DNA of 64,000 bases from Earliella scabrosa (Eukaryota; Basidiomycota; Agaricomycetes; Polyporales; Polyporaceae). Location: the NCBI GenBank assembly GCA_022605405.1, contig JABYQQ010000031.1, positions 310,001 to 374,000 on the forward strand. The letters run 5' to 3'. The position numbers and the translations under genes are program-made. Below are positions 48,300 to 60,912 of the stretch, piece by piece (positions within the stretch are counted from its first letter, which is position 1; every line of letters starts with the position of its first letter). Under the pieces are notes generated by a model. That model was not told where the DNA came from. It made no database searches and saw nothing but the letters and a program-made list of their open reading frames with translations.

Positions 48300-48703
48300 C
48301 TAGGATGTGACAGCGACTCATGCTGCGCGCAGAGACTCCTATCCAAATCCTTATTCGAACCACCACAGATGGGTTTAGGATGATCCATGAGGTTCCTGTT
48401 ATGGCCGAGACGAATGACTGCGAGCAAAGCGAGCATATCCCGGCGCGTGGGTGTAGACAGACGGCACACACGTACGTCTGCTGCATGGTGAGATGCCTGC
48501 TCGTGCTCGGTCCTCCGAGTAGAGACTCGGCGCCAATCTTGTTGTCAGAGCACGAGAGATGGGCACAAGTATGTAGATGCATAGCAGACATCCACTTATC
48601 GTCGATGAGCGAAAGCATGTATGTGTATTATAACGAACGACGAACGACGAGTAACTATTCGCCGAGCATCCCGCATCCCGCTCCTCACTCGCAGCCCTCC
48701 CAT
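48300..48703. other. Intergenic between convergent genes, nothing recognised
   Basis: About 400 bases that serve as 3' flank to F-box gene C and to the complex I gene. No motif seen. Confidence 0.5.
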
Positions 48704-50484
48704 CTACGCACTCGGTGGGGGCACCTCCGGCAAGTTCGCGCCCAAATTATCCGGGATAGCAAGCGTCGGGTCCGTCTGGCTCTTCAGCCGCCCACCAAAC
48801 AGCACGGGCCCATGCTCCGCGCGGAACTGGGCGATGCGCTTCTCGACCTCTGGGCGGAAGTGGCGCATGAGGCCCTGGATGGGCCACGCGGCGGCGTCGC
48901 CGAGCGCGCAGATGGTGCGGCCCTCGATCTGCTTCGTGAGCTCGAGGAGCATGTCGATCTCGCGCTGGTGCCCGCGCCCCTCGGCGAAGCGGTCCATCAT
49001 GTTCATCATCCACGTCGTGCCCTCCCTGCAGGGCGTGCATTGACCGCAGGACTCATGCTTGTAGAACTGGATGGAGGGTCAGTGTCAGTGTGGGATCGCG
49101 TGGGGTAGAGGGACACGTACGTGAGCGAAACGAGCAATGGCCTTGACGATGTCGGTGCTCTTGTCCATGACGATGACGGCACCGGTACCAAGACCGGACT
49201 GAGCGTCCTTGAGCGAGTCGTAGTCCATCCTACAAGCAGCGTACTCAGCGCATGAGAGTGTGGGCTGGGCGACGATCCACTCACAGAACCTCGGAGCACT
49301 TGTCGATAGGGAGAACGGGGACGGAGCTACCACCCGGGATAATGCCGAGCAGGTTGTCCCAGCCACCGCGGACACCGCCGCAGTGCTTCTCGATGAGGTC
49401 CTTGAGCGGGATGCTCATTTCCTCCTCGACGACGCAGGGGTTGTTCACGTGGCCGGAGATGCAGAAGAGCTTCGTGCCCTGGTTCCGCGCACGGCCGAAC
49501 GACGCGAACCAGTTTGAGCCTCGTCTGCAGATGGTGGGTGCGACAGCGACGGTCTCGACGTTGGCGACAGTTGTTGGGCAGCCGAACAAACCGACGTCGG
49601 CGGGGAAGGGAGGCTTGAGACGGGGCTTTCCCTGCTTGCCCTCGAGGGACTCGATAAGGGCAGTCTCCTCACCGCAGATGTACGCGCCAGCGCCGCGGTG
49701 GAGGTAGACGTCGAAGGAGTACCCGGAACCGCACGCATCTTTGCCAAGAAGGCCGGCCTTGTAGGCCTCGTTGATGGCTTGCTGCACGTGCGACGCCTCC
49801 TGGTAAAACTCGCCACGGATGTAGATGTAGGCTGCGCTGGCATTCATGGCACGACCGGCAACAAGACAGCCCTCGACGAGCTTGTGGGGGTCACCCCGCA
49901 TGATCTCGCGGTCTTTGCAGGTACCGGGCTCACCCTCATCGGCGTTGACGACGAGATAGCGGGGACTGAGGTAGAGGTTGGGAAAGGAGGAGCGATAGGA
50001 GACAAGTGTGCTCACCGTGGGTCCTTCTCCCAACCGGGCTTGTTCATGAAGCTCCATTTGAGACCACTAGGGAAGCCGGCACCTCCTCGTCCACGAAGAC
50101 CCGAGTCCTTGATGGTCTGGATGATCCAAGAGTCGCCCTTGAGAAGAATATCCTTGGTTTTGTGCCAGTCACCGCGAGACTAGAGCAAGCGCTTAGTCAC
50201 GTCATACGAAGGAAGGAGTCTGGTCGGATACGCACCATGGCGCCCTTGATACCATGGTCATGTCTGCAGTAGGCGTTGGTGAATATGCGGTCCTGGTCCT
50301 TGAGGCCGCCGTAGCGACGGACAGGGGGGTCCTGCACGGTCGCAAACGAGCGACGCAGCTTGGCCCGGAACGGCCGTGAGATGTCTGCGCCAGTCGCGCG
50401 GGTCGTCAGCAAACTTCGCATGGGCGGTCGTGGTGGGGAGAGGGCGAGATACGAACTGGTCGCCGGCGACGCGTGTCTGAGCAT
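48704..50484 (-). CDS. nuo-51: NADH:ubiquinone oxidoreductase 51-kDa subunit (NDUFV1 homologue)
   Basis: The NADH-, FMN- and 4Fe-4S-binding subunit of mitochondrial complex I, which takes electrons from NADH in the matrix arm. Five exons (50236-50484, 50016-50179, 49285-49965, 49121-49229, 48704-49066) sum to 1566 bases, 521 residues, the usual length. The N terminus is an Arg/Ser-rich presequence ending around '[13 protein letters not shown]'. Then come '[12 protein letters not shown]', the Gly-rich nucleotide site '[16 protein letters not shown]', '[17 protein letters not shown]', '[17 protein letters not shown]' and the cluster N3 ligands 'ESCGQCTPC' (Cys408, 411, 414) with the distal Cys454 in 'RTICALGD'. 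All key residues are present. Housekeeping gene. Confidence 0.97.
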
Positions 50485-53400
50485 CGTCTTGGACGGTGAC
50501 GGAGTGTGTTTGCTCGTCGCTGACCGTTGCCCGCCCTTCCACTGGCTCGGGATCCGCCGGGTCCGTGCTTGGCTGTGTTTGGCTTGTGGCGACACACCCG
50601 ACGAATGGCGCCCGCGCGGTTTGTCGAATCGTCATCGCGCGCTGCCAGTCCTTGTCCGTCGACAACAACTGTCTCCTCGTCTCTGAGCTCTCTCCGCACT
50701 CTCTACGTACAAGACCACATCCGGAGCAAGCTTCCGTGCTCGTGTAGTTGTGTCAATGGAACATCTGTATTCTGGGCGAGCGCGACTCACATTGCCGGGG
50801 CGTGTTTGTGGGACGGCTCGTGGCCTTGTGCCATGCTTGCTCAAGGAAGAACAAGTCAATTGCTCGTGAGTGAAGCGTACATGTGCTCGCCCGTGTCTCT
50901 GCCCCCACCTGGAGCGGTCAAAATTTGCTGTAATACCAGCGAGTCGACGCTGTATGTCAGGCGTATTACCTCTCTCGCCCTGGCGGACCGGCGAGCACAC
51001 CGCCCCGTAAGCAATCTCCGTCTGCAATTCTAGCTCTCTGCACCCGTTGACTTCCCTGTCCGTACAGTGCTCCCTTCTGACAGTCAGCTTTGACTCTGCG
51101 CGACGTACGAACCATGCACGAAGCCGTCTCTGCTTGGAAATCTCTCCCACCATCCTCGAGTCCTCCATCACGCCTTCTCCCTCTATGTCCGCATTTGTAC
51201 TAGGCACTCCATCCAGGCCTCGCCAGAGTAGCTCCAGAGCACTCGTCCGTCTCTCGAATCTAGCCATAGGACCACATCTGGCTAGACGATAGTGCGTCTC
51301 TGCTCGTTACTCTTCTCTTCCAGCCCGCCAATACCACCCCATGGTAGATCTTCACCTTTCATTGTATCGGACCATCCTCTTGTTCTTTTCCGATACCCAA
51401 TGCTCTGTCACATCCCGAACTCTTCGGCTCGACCTGGCATCCGGCCAGACGATCTCGCTCCTCATTGGCCTGTCCTGCAGCTGTACTTACCGCTCTTCCC
51501 ATCCAATACGCCCCCGAGCGTCCGCCTCCCATCGGCATCCCACGACCAATCACGCCCCATTTCCTGCCAGCGCGTCCGCCGCATCCATCTATCGACGATC
51601 CACCGAGGCTTCCCGACCTCCGAGATCCCCAAATACCAAATACCCCCATCCCGGACTTCACGCTCGGCGTGCGAACCGGCTCGAGGCACTCGACCACTAT
51701 CTCCGTCCGTGGCGCTCCCGGCAAAAGCCATGAACTCTACTCAATGACCCATCCTCCTTCTCTGTCCCTCAAGCTACCGTGCTCTGCCTGATCCCGTTCG
51801 CTCACTCCTGTACCTGGCATGGCTATCACCCCGACGTCTATCTATAGGCTTCCCGGGCTCCCACCAGGCTTCGGCTGTGCCTACTCGGGATATCATACGC
51901 CTTGATATACGAATCACAGGCTTTTGACTTCCGGGCCATGCGCTCTTCGCTGCCCGCGGTGGACACTTCATAGGCCCGTCCCGGCTATGCTCAGCGCGCC
52001 CGTCCTGTCGGTATAACCAGCGGTGTACTGGCTGGAGTCGTTCTCTTACGTCGATTGGGCCTTCGCTATGCCACCTATACGGTAGTACCCATTCCAGACG
52101 CTGGCGTACCTTGTCCGACGGTGGCTTCCTTGCCTCTACGAGCCAGCATACGCTCGATCATGCTCACGCATCTCGCCGACGCATCTTCCTCAATGTCCGA
52201 CAAGTCGGCTCTCCCGATGCCCTTGTCCCTCCTTGTCCTCCATCAGGCACGCCTTCTCCAGGATCAACCTCCGCGACTCTTGGACATCGTGCCCAACCTT
52301 GTCGGGTCTGTACGTCCCTACGCTCAGGGTCGTCGCCTTCGTACGTGTACCCAGCTCAAGCTTCTACCGGATCTGCAACCTTGTGCAACCCATCCCTCTC
52401 ACCCCTCATCTTCGCGCTCGTCCCGGCCGTCCCACGTTCCCCATGAGCGTCCAATGGCCCGTCCATCGTCCACACGTCTCCTCTGCACCCGGCTCCGCTC
52501 GCCAGACTTCTCGCCCGTCGTGCCTGATGGACGCGGTTCTGCCGTCATGAAGCTCAGTCAGCTCTGGGTGCCCGTGCCTTGCGGCCTTGTTCGTGGATCT
52601 GCACGCCGCGAAGCGAAGTCGAGGGCTGGACGGACGGGCGGAAGGACGGAAGGATGGTTTCCTCGCCGGCGGCACGTAGGATCGCGATGTGATCTGGGGC
52701 TGGGGCCTGAACGTTGAATGTTGAACGTTGAACGCGAGGATGGATGTTCGGCGGCGGCTTCAAGGCCTTTCACCTCCACCGCCAGCGTCGGACGGACTAC
52801 CCATTGCCTGCGATGAGCGCGATGGACGGGACGCGGTGGTACCTCATGGGTCAACGACGACGCTGCTGGATGGCCACTTCACCTTCGCTCTCGCTCTCTC
52901 GATCCAGGCGCGGATCTCTCCCCGGTGCTGGTTCAATCCGATCTTCGTCTAGACTTTTGATGCAACGTGGTGGCCGATTTCGACATCTATAGGGTGCGCA
53001 TCTACTCTACATACGGGTCTCTACAGGACACGTTCATCTCCGTACGAGCCGACTCGACCTGCTGGCGAATGCGAAACGGTGCGCGGTCCGCACCCGAGTG
53101 CCGAACGGCCTCCTTCGCTCGAAGCCCGGAAGCGCGGACTCCACCTCTCCGTCACTCCGTCCCTGCGCTAGAAGACACAGATCTAGGAGAAGGCCGAGGC
53201 GCGCAACCTTGTTCTTGTTGGAGCCTGAGGGAAGCCGTCCGCGCCGTTACTCACCACCTACCCGTTATGCGTCCGGCCACACTCGGCCTCCCATCGCGTC
53301 CACCACGCACACATGTGGACGTGTGCACGTCTATCGCGTGCCGGGGAGCGGCGACGCGCAGCCGCATACAGTCAGGTTCGGAGTTCAGAGTGTGTTTGGT

Positions 53401-56400
53401 GGGCTTTGTTCCGCTCGTTCCTGCCGGGTGCGGCGGGTGCGGACGAGTCGAAGGCATCTGATGCACGTCGGACGTTCTGACATCTGTTCGGACGTTGGAC
53501 GTCCAAACCCCGAATCAACATTCGCCCGGCGTCCCCGAGGACCGCCGAGGACGGGGGACGAGCTGGCGAAGTTGCGCCAGGTGGATGCAACTGGGATGTG
53601 GAGGTGCGCCGTTCGGTAGCGTTTAGTGCGCGAATGTTGATCCATTCCCTCGATCATTAGCAGATACGTGGTTTGCGTGCCTGGCTCGCGTGCGTACAAC
53701 GTTGCTGTTTTTGGACAGATATTTCCACCATCGACATCGACAGCCACCGCACGCTACGCCACGGGAGGGCACGAGACGCAATCACCGTCGGTGAGTGTCT
53801 GCCTCCGTCTCCGTGTTGAATGTTCTAATGTATGTGTCAGAGCTGGAGTTGATGGAGGCGCACAATCTCATCACCCTTGTGCCCTTGTACGTCAGTGCGC
53901 TGGCTGAACTCAGACGGAAGGGGTCTGATCGCTCGTTCGTCCGCGTCAGAGCTGTCAGGACGCTGGTAAGAGCGTGCGCCGGATTTCTGGTTGATGCGCC
54001 TCATGTGCCTGGCTCGCAGTGTTCTGAGGCGAGCACGAATTGAGAACTCACGAATCGCGAAGTCAATCGGCATCGTCTATGCATATGCTCGAGCTGTGCG
54101 TGGTCTCCAAGTCCCCTGCGAACATAGCGGACTGACTACACACCCTCCAGGCTGCAGGCCAGGCATTCACCCGACCCTCGTGTCGTCCGCGTCGTTTTGG
54201 AATTCGAGGTTGACAGCGTTTTGTCAGCGGAGGAAGTTCGAGAAGGCGGCGAAATACAAATTGAAGACCGGACCGGCGGGTTCCTGCGCGCCCGATGTGG
54301 CAGTTGGCGGGCCACTTACGCACGCCGCGCGAATCCGATCGACGACGATCCACTCCCCCAACGCTCTCAATATTCAGCCGATCGCTGCACATCGGGGCAA
54401 ATGCGAGCGGGCTGTCACTCGGTACGTCTGTACGCTCGCGCAGAGATCGGTGTTGTTGGCTGACTCGTACCTCGCAAGTAACACTGAACAGATCTAGAGA
54501 GGTACTAGTTGAATGAATGCATGCACGCTGGGATGAGGGTCGGTCGGCGATTTGGAATTCGGAGTTGTAGATTGTGGTGAGTGGACAGTCAGCGATCGAC
54601 GATGGCCCCTTGCGCGTGCGGCGTGTGGGGCTCCGGCATTCCGGCCACTCGATCGTCTCCACACTCGGGGCGAGCGATCATCCAGTCCAGTCCCAGCCCA
54701 GTCCTCCGTTCACTCAGAGTAAAGTAAGTGGTGTGCTAGTTGCGGAATCCATGGCACTCACGCTGACTCTGACTTCTGCAGCGAGCGAGGAAGATCTGCG
54801 TCCTGCAGCACACACATGCCCACTCCGAAGCCGTCTCGCCTCTCTCCGTCCCGGGCCGCCCAAGTGCTCCGTGCTACACAGCGGCTGACGGTGGCACGCG
54901 CGCAGGACGGATCGCGGGAAGCCGTCTCGGTCGCGTGCGCGAGACGGACAATGTGGCACGCTAGAAGCCCTCCGGAAAGATTGCACGCTAGTACGACCGT
55001 CTGCAAGACTGCGACTGTATGCATATGCACCAGCGCCCGCCGCGTACCGAGTACGTCTAGTGATACACTCGAACGCCGAACGCCTCTGATCTCCGCGCGG
55101 GTAGAGAGCTGCAAGGTGCTGTTAGACTCGCCCCTGCCCCCGGGAACGCGCTGGAACGCGTCGAGCAGAACACGAAGCCCCGGCATACGCTGGCATGATG
55201 GCACGATGGAGAAGGCTCGGGGGTCCCGCGCGTGAAAGACGTCTGGGCCCGGTGGACGGTTTTCGATGTCAGAATCCATCGGGTTGAAGACGCGGCAGAG
55301 GCTAACCTAACCTTACCTTGCCTTACCTCGAGGCGCGGATGAGCGCGGGTGGATTGACGGCTCGGACTCGGCTCGGGCACGCTGCACGCCGCACGGATTC
55401 GAATCGATGTGTTTGGGTTTGAGTTGCACTCCAGCCGCTGTGGCCACTGGCCGATATACTTACGCTCACAGAAGTACATGTAGATAGATGAAGAAGGCGA
55501 GGGACCGAGGGTGGATCGTGCGCGTCTCAGATACACGGTGCACCGTGCCTCGAGGTGCTCGTATATCAATATGAATATGTAGACAACCTCGCTCGTATGT
55601 ACGTTAGACAGTCGACCGTTCCGCGAACGCCTCGAGTTGCATAGCGCGTGTTCGAGTCGTCGCGCGTTCGGCGCAAGAGATCCTTCTGTGACGAATCGCG
55701 ATACACTCCATCGTGCCAGTATGCGGTCGCTGTGGAGTGCACTCGAGCTCGCGCGCGCCCCTTCCAACTTGAATTTCTAAATCGCAAGACCCGGACGCGT
55801 CCTCTGCAGAGTCTGATCCACGCGCGCACGCGAACGCGGTCAGATCGTCCGCTCGGGCCTCGCGGAAGGTCTAACACCTACGCGTACGGACGGAAAGAGC
55901 CAGCGCGTGCGTGCGAGAAGCAAGGGCCCGGGACAACGATAGCACGCGCGCGCGCGTCCGGAGGGCCGAAGAAGCCCCATCCATCCATCGCCTTCGCTGC
56001 TCCTTCGCGCAATACAAATACGAAGCCCCCAGCCTGCCCGTGCCCTCGAGCCGGGCTCCGAGCTGAGGTGAGATCTGCATACTCATGCTCGCTCGCTCGC
56101 TATACGGTGAGTGGGAGTTGTGGCGGCACAGAGGACCGAGGCTGAGCAGGCTCTCCGCTCAGGGAGTCTACTTGGCACCCTGACAAAATGAACTGTCCGT
56201 GCACGCGCGCGATGGCGTGTGCCTCGCGCGAAGCCGCGACATCCGCAGAGTCCGCAGAATCTTCAATCGGGAGCGGACGAAGAGCGGACGCAGACGCGGA
56301 GACGCGAGGTACTGTGCTGATCGACGCTAGTCAGAGCCGCACGGCCGGCGAAGAAGATGATGCACGAGGGGCCTTGCGAAGACGTACAGAGAAGGAGAGT

Positions 56401-57280
56401 CTGCGCTCGGCTTCTTGGACCTGGACTGCGTGCGCGCGCGGAAGCACAAGGGCCGCAGACGTACGCGGGAAGTGGGGAGCGCACGGCATGGGGATGGACG
56501 CGATGGTATGGTATATTTGCTTTGGTGATATCGATTATTATGGATGCGAGCACGTACACGATTGCGAAAAAGTCCGAGTGAGAAATAGTGATACAGAGAG
56601 GATAGGTACAACAGCATTGGGCAGCAACGAGCGACGAGAGCAAAACGGGAGCGATGGGAGCGACGAGGGGAGCGCGGGGTTTTGGAGTGTGTATGAATGG
56701 GTAGATGGAGCATGACGTCGAACGTGGAGGTACGGGATGGGAGCGGGAGGCGGGAGAAGGTCAAGAGAGACCGGCGAAGGAGAACCGGGAGACCAAGGAC
56801 GACGATTACCCGGGGCAGACTGTAGCGTAGGTGTAGGTGCCGGGATGACGAGGCGGGTCGGGAGACGGGGTCGCGGTAGCGTCTTGGTCTTGGATGGAGG
56901 GATCGCGCGGGGGCTATATGTTACGTGTCGAGTCCGCGTCAAGGACGCGATGGGGTTTTCTTGTTGAGTGGAGCGAGGCGGGATGGAAGGAAGATGAGGC
57001 GGCGCGCGCAGGGGCCTTGGGAGGGAGCCTCGGGCGCGGAGGGGGAGCGCAGAGGGATTTGCGGAGGGGCTTCGGTGGGACCGGACAGGAGATGGAACTG
57101 GGGAGAAGGTGGGGCGACGAACCTGTGGACCCGGTGAGCTCCACCTGCGGACAGCCTAGGCCCTGCGCGTCGGACGTGTCCTAATCTCCGTGCTCGGAAC
57201 GGCGGCGGCGAAGAGGACGAAAGGACGCGAAAAGGCTTGGGGGGACGCGTAGGATGGGGCTTGGGGGAGGGAGGGACGCG
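50485..57280. other. 6.8-kb stretch without a supportable gene
   Basis: Open frames here (for example 52055-52717 plus, 54063-54662 minus) are Arg/Pro/Ser-rich, overlap on both strands and show no domain or matched introns. Base composition is strongly strand-biased: C/T-rich on the plus strand around 51.1-52.5 kb, G/A-rich around 56.2-57.2 kb. A short tandem run of GAACGTT/GAATGTT units lies near 52710-52735. Lineage-specific coding or noncoding transcripts cannot be excluded. Confidence 0.45.
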
Positions 57281-57911
57281 TCATGTCGGGGTGGTGGTGG
57301 CGCGACGCACGGCGGGGCGCTGCTGGGGGGCGAGCCGCCATTGCTTCTCCCAGTCTTGGAGGCAGCGGACGAAGCCCGAGTTGGGCTTGATGCAGGCGCG
57401 CTTGCGCTTGACGAGGTCAAAGGCGGAGTCGTAGGACATGTTGTGAGTGTAGATGAGGTAGGCGATGACCACGGCAGCGGAGCGGGACACGCCCTGGGGG
57501 CAACAGCAGAGTTAGTGCGCGAGCAAAATGAGAGGGAGGAAGAGAGCGCACCTGCTGGCAATGGACGAGGACGTTGATGCCGCGTCTAAGGCGATCGTCT
57601 ATCCAGCGCACAGTGGCCTCGAGATGGGGGCGGAGGTCTGCGGATGTGCTGTCGAGGATGTCGAGGCGATAGCACTCGAGCTTGTTGCCCTGGGCAGCGT
57701 GCGCCTCGACGGAGGGCAGCCATGGCGCATCTAGGACCTGAACGAGGGCCTGGATGTGGTGCGAGGAGAGGAGGGCGGGGTCGAGGATGGCGGAGAAGGA
57801 GCCGAGGTAGAGTGCGCCTGTGCGCTGCTGTTGAGAGGCGGGGAGGATGAGGTGCATGGGGGTGCACATGGCCTGCATGACCTCGGGCGGGAGGTTGTCG
57901 AAGCGAATCAT
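57281..57911 (-). CDS. Dual-specificity protein phosphatase (190 residues)
   Basis: Two exons, 57552-57911 and 57281-57493, total 573 bases. The join completes the active-site loop 'VHCQQGVSRSAAV', i.e. HC(x5)R with Cys118 as nucleophile and Arg124. Upstream 'GALYLGSFSAI' is the typical start of the DSP fold, and 'ECYRLDILDSTSADLRPHL' carries the general-acid region. 'AYLIYTHNMSYDSAFDLVK' follows the active site. No docking or membrane segment. It should dephosphorylate phosphotyrosine and phosphothreonine/serine, typically on MAP kinases, but the target is unknown. Cytosolic or nuclear. Confidence 0.92.
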
Positions 57912-57975
57912 GGCTGCTGCAGTTGGAAGAGAGTAGACGAGGGTGAGGCAGGCTGGGCAGACAAAAAGAGGGCGG

Positions 57976-57982
57976 TATATAT
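57976..57982 (-). promoter_or_regulatory. TATA-like element of the phosphatase gene
   Basis: TATATA (in GATATATACC on the minus strand) about 65 bases upstream of the ATG at 57911. Confidence 0.45.
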
Positions 57983-58599
57983 CGAGGACGACATGACTGC
58001 TTTAGGCAGGGGGATAATGGGCGGCACGTGGGGAAATCGGGTGTGCATCTTGGGCCGAATGGGGGAGGAGAGGGCGCTCTGGGCCTGGCGCGGTGCCTGT
58101 CCGTGCTTTTCCGCCCAGATCGGATCGCCACGCACGTCCTGTCCCTTGCTCACGCCGTCTTCGTCTGCGCTCTTTCCCGTTCTCGACGCGAAGGCGAACG
58201 AGTCGGATCGATCCTGTGCCCATCGATTCCCCGCCAGCGCCGACGGTCACTGCCAGGCGGAGCGGTCTGGGCCCCGACGCTGTCCCAGGATGGCAGTGGC
58301 GGCGATTCGACTCTGACGGCGGCGCCTGGCCCCGGTCTCGCTGCGACTCTCATCTCTGGCTTTGTTTGGGGCTGACTGGGGCCTGGACGTCCGTCGACAG
58401 GAGCATGACGCGTCGACGTCTCAAGCCCGTGAATGCCAGCGAACACCCCCGTCGGTCTCTCCCCGCGCAGCCCCGCCCGGCTCATCCTTTCGGCCCGCTG
58501 GGACGCATCCTTTCGCTCGCGGGGCAAGAAGGAGGTGGATGCGCGAAATGACGGGTTTATGCGTCTGCGACGACGTGCCTGGTGAGAGCGCGCTCTCTG
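57983..58599. other. Upstream of the phosphatase, no gene recognised
   Basis: About 600 GC-rich bases with overlapping frames on both strands and no motif. Confidence 0.45.
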
Positions 58600-59290
58600 T
58601 CTATTCTAGCAGCACCGCATGCCCCGCCGCCGTTTACTCTCCTTATCTCCGCCCCGCGACCGCCCCTGCCCTCTCCCATCGACCGAATAAGCTCGTGTCG
58701 TAAGCCACCCGGTCGGACGTAGCGCGCCTCTTGCCCTCGCTCGACGTGCGCCACCGGGTTGGTTCTCGGTGCCTCACGCTCGCCTGAAACCTCGACGCCG
58801 TCCAGTCCCTTCATCTCCGTACCCGTACGTCTTCCCCACGCTCCTCTTCTCGCATCCCTTTATCCATCCAGAGCTTCGCTCGACCCCGCACTCGCTCTAG
58901 GCCAGGGCGTTTGCGTTCACCGTGCGTGCCTTGCCGTCCTCCACGCGCTCGTGAGCTCATTTCGGCCCTTTCCAGGTATCCACACTGCATTAGGGGATTC
59001 TCCGAGCAGTTCTGTCGCCGACATACCTCGCGGCTCCCTCTCTCCTCGCTGTCCCGCCATGAACCTACGTGCAGTCCGCGGCCCTTGGATATCAGATGCC
59101 GGGCAGCGCCGCATCTTCGCTGTCCTCAGGTACCCAACCCCGCGTTCGTTCTCGACCGAGGCTTCTACCCTCATTTGCGTGCCTTGCTCGCTGCGCTCCG
59201 TGCCCACACACCCTATTCCGGAAATGCAAATCACACATGGTTATCCTCCGAGTCGGGACCACTCTCCCGGACGTGCTTGTCGTCGGTGAG
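58600..59290 (+). repeat. Dispersed repeat, copy R2
   Basis: Related over its length to R1 (42595-43240, opposite orientation). Contains the coding-like segment 'GFYPHLRALLAALRAHTPY' matching 'GFYARLRAILAALGAHTPY' of R1. Divergence is moderate, so these are old copies. Confidence 0.6.
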
Positions 59291-59769
59291 TGATCGGCGA
59301 CATGTCTGCCGGCTCATGCCACAAACACCATGTACGTTCTGGACGAGTGCCCTCTTTTGTGGCGACTAAGCAAGAGCCTGAGATGAGCCATGCAGACCGT
59401 CAACTTCGAGGATCGAGAGCGGCTCTCGCCGTCCTGCCCGGGCTTAGTCCTTCAAGTCGTCCAATATCAGATGAGTATCGCTCGCCTGCAAACCTGCTGT
59501 ATGCTGTCATACTCCGATCATAGCTATTCGTACTAATGCACACTCAACTCCAACCCCCGGCCCGCAGCCCGCTGCACAACAGCTGCACAATCACCCAAAC
59601 TCGACATGCGACTTCTTCTATGTAGAGACCGGGCGCCATCTTGAGGCCCTGGTGGATGCCCTCGGCGGCGGGTTTTCCCTTACTCGTACTTGCTGTGGGT
59701 ATGCAAGTATCCCTTCCAAACCGTTCCCGGTATTCCGACCTGACTCTGCCCCATCCTAGTAGACCCCGG

Positions 59770-59870
59770 CTTCTGCGCTGAACCGCGGACGTTGTCACTC
59801 TGACTGCGCTCGCCGGTGCCCACACACCCTACCTATTCCGGTAATGCAAATCACACATGGCTATTCCTCG
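59770..59870 (+). repeat. Dispersed repeat, partial copy R3
   Basis: Shares with R2 the string GGTGCCCACACACCCTA and the 3' part TTCCGG-AATGCAAATCACACATGG, about 600 bases downstream in the same orientation. Only the end of the unit is recognisable. Confidence 0.5.
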
Positions 59871-60912
59871 TATGTCGGAGTCATTAGATTTACACTCGCG
59901 GACGTACCTGTCGCTCATCATGAGGCGTCATAGCCTGTCCATTCACCCATTCATGCCGCAACTCATACGAGTGGGTTCGAGGTACAGTGCACTGCTTCCC
60001 TCTGCGATCTGACGAAGATCATGAACACGGGCCTCAGTCCCATTCAAGCACCGTCGATGAACACCTTGCCATGCGACATGGAAACCGACACCATCGCTCG
60101 TCGGAGTCAAACTCTGGGCCATCGCTATGCGCCGAGATCTGGAACATGACGAATCTCGAGGTTGGTCCTTCAAAGTGAGTGTCAATCAGTCGTACGGAGC
60201 CCTTGTGCTCAGCATGTGGCGTCAGTGACGGACACCACTGTGAGGCCTGCTCGGCCGAGCCGTGGACGTTGCATCGTTCTCTGTACCTTGGTCATTCAGG
60301 TTTGTGTTTTCGACCACGTACGACCGTCGACAAGGACGTGCGGTGCCGCTATGAGAAGGACATCCTCGCGCATGCTGCATCGGTGAGTCTTTCGCAGTTT
60401 GTCTCTCGGCAGTGCTGTGTCGCTCCTGCCGAAGCTATGCGGCATTTCCGTTCACGTAACGTGCCGCGCCTCTCACTTTCACACTCAATCCCTCGCGCAC
60501 AATCCATCGTAAGCGTCAATTATCGATAGACGAGCGTACTCAGGCCGACTCGGGATGCCTCTGCTTCTACCCCATTCTTTTCTTCCGTGATCTCGTTCGA
60601 GCTCACTCGTGTACGTGCACCCGTACTGGTCGAGCTCTCTGCCCTCCATCACGTGAACGGTCATCGACAGCTACCGCGGGCAGGCGGTGGCCGTACACGC
60701 AGACGGAGTCATCTACATACATGAAGTCCGACTCTGTCATGCTGCGCGTCCGACCAGCAGTGAAACATCCTTGCGAGTTTCGGAGTTGTGCCCTCCTCCA
60801 TATGTACGTGCCATTCGTAGACTACGCGGCCGGCGGACCGTCACTCGTGATGGACGTCGAGCCTGGTCGGATGCGGCGTCCGCCGCGCATCGCAATGATC
60901 ACAATGAGACTA
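59871..60912. other. No gene recognised
   Basis: Short frames only. A Cys-containing plus-strand segment near 60200-60390 was examined; joining it to the preceding open frame through the GTGAGT at 60177 meets a stop at once. Confidence 0.4.

Noticed and set aside
52055..52717. 220-codon open frame in the gene-poor region
   Set aside because: Overlapping frames of similar length exist on both strands, with no conserved motif, matched intron or promoter sign.
60200..60390. Cys-rich two-exon gene near 60.2 kb
   Set aside because: Joining the candidate exons through GTGAGT at 60177 gives an immediate stop, and other phases lose the cysteine pattern.
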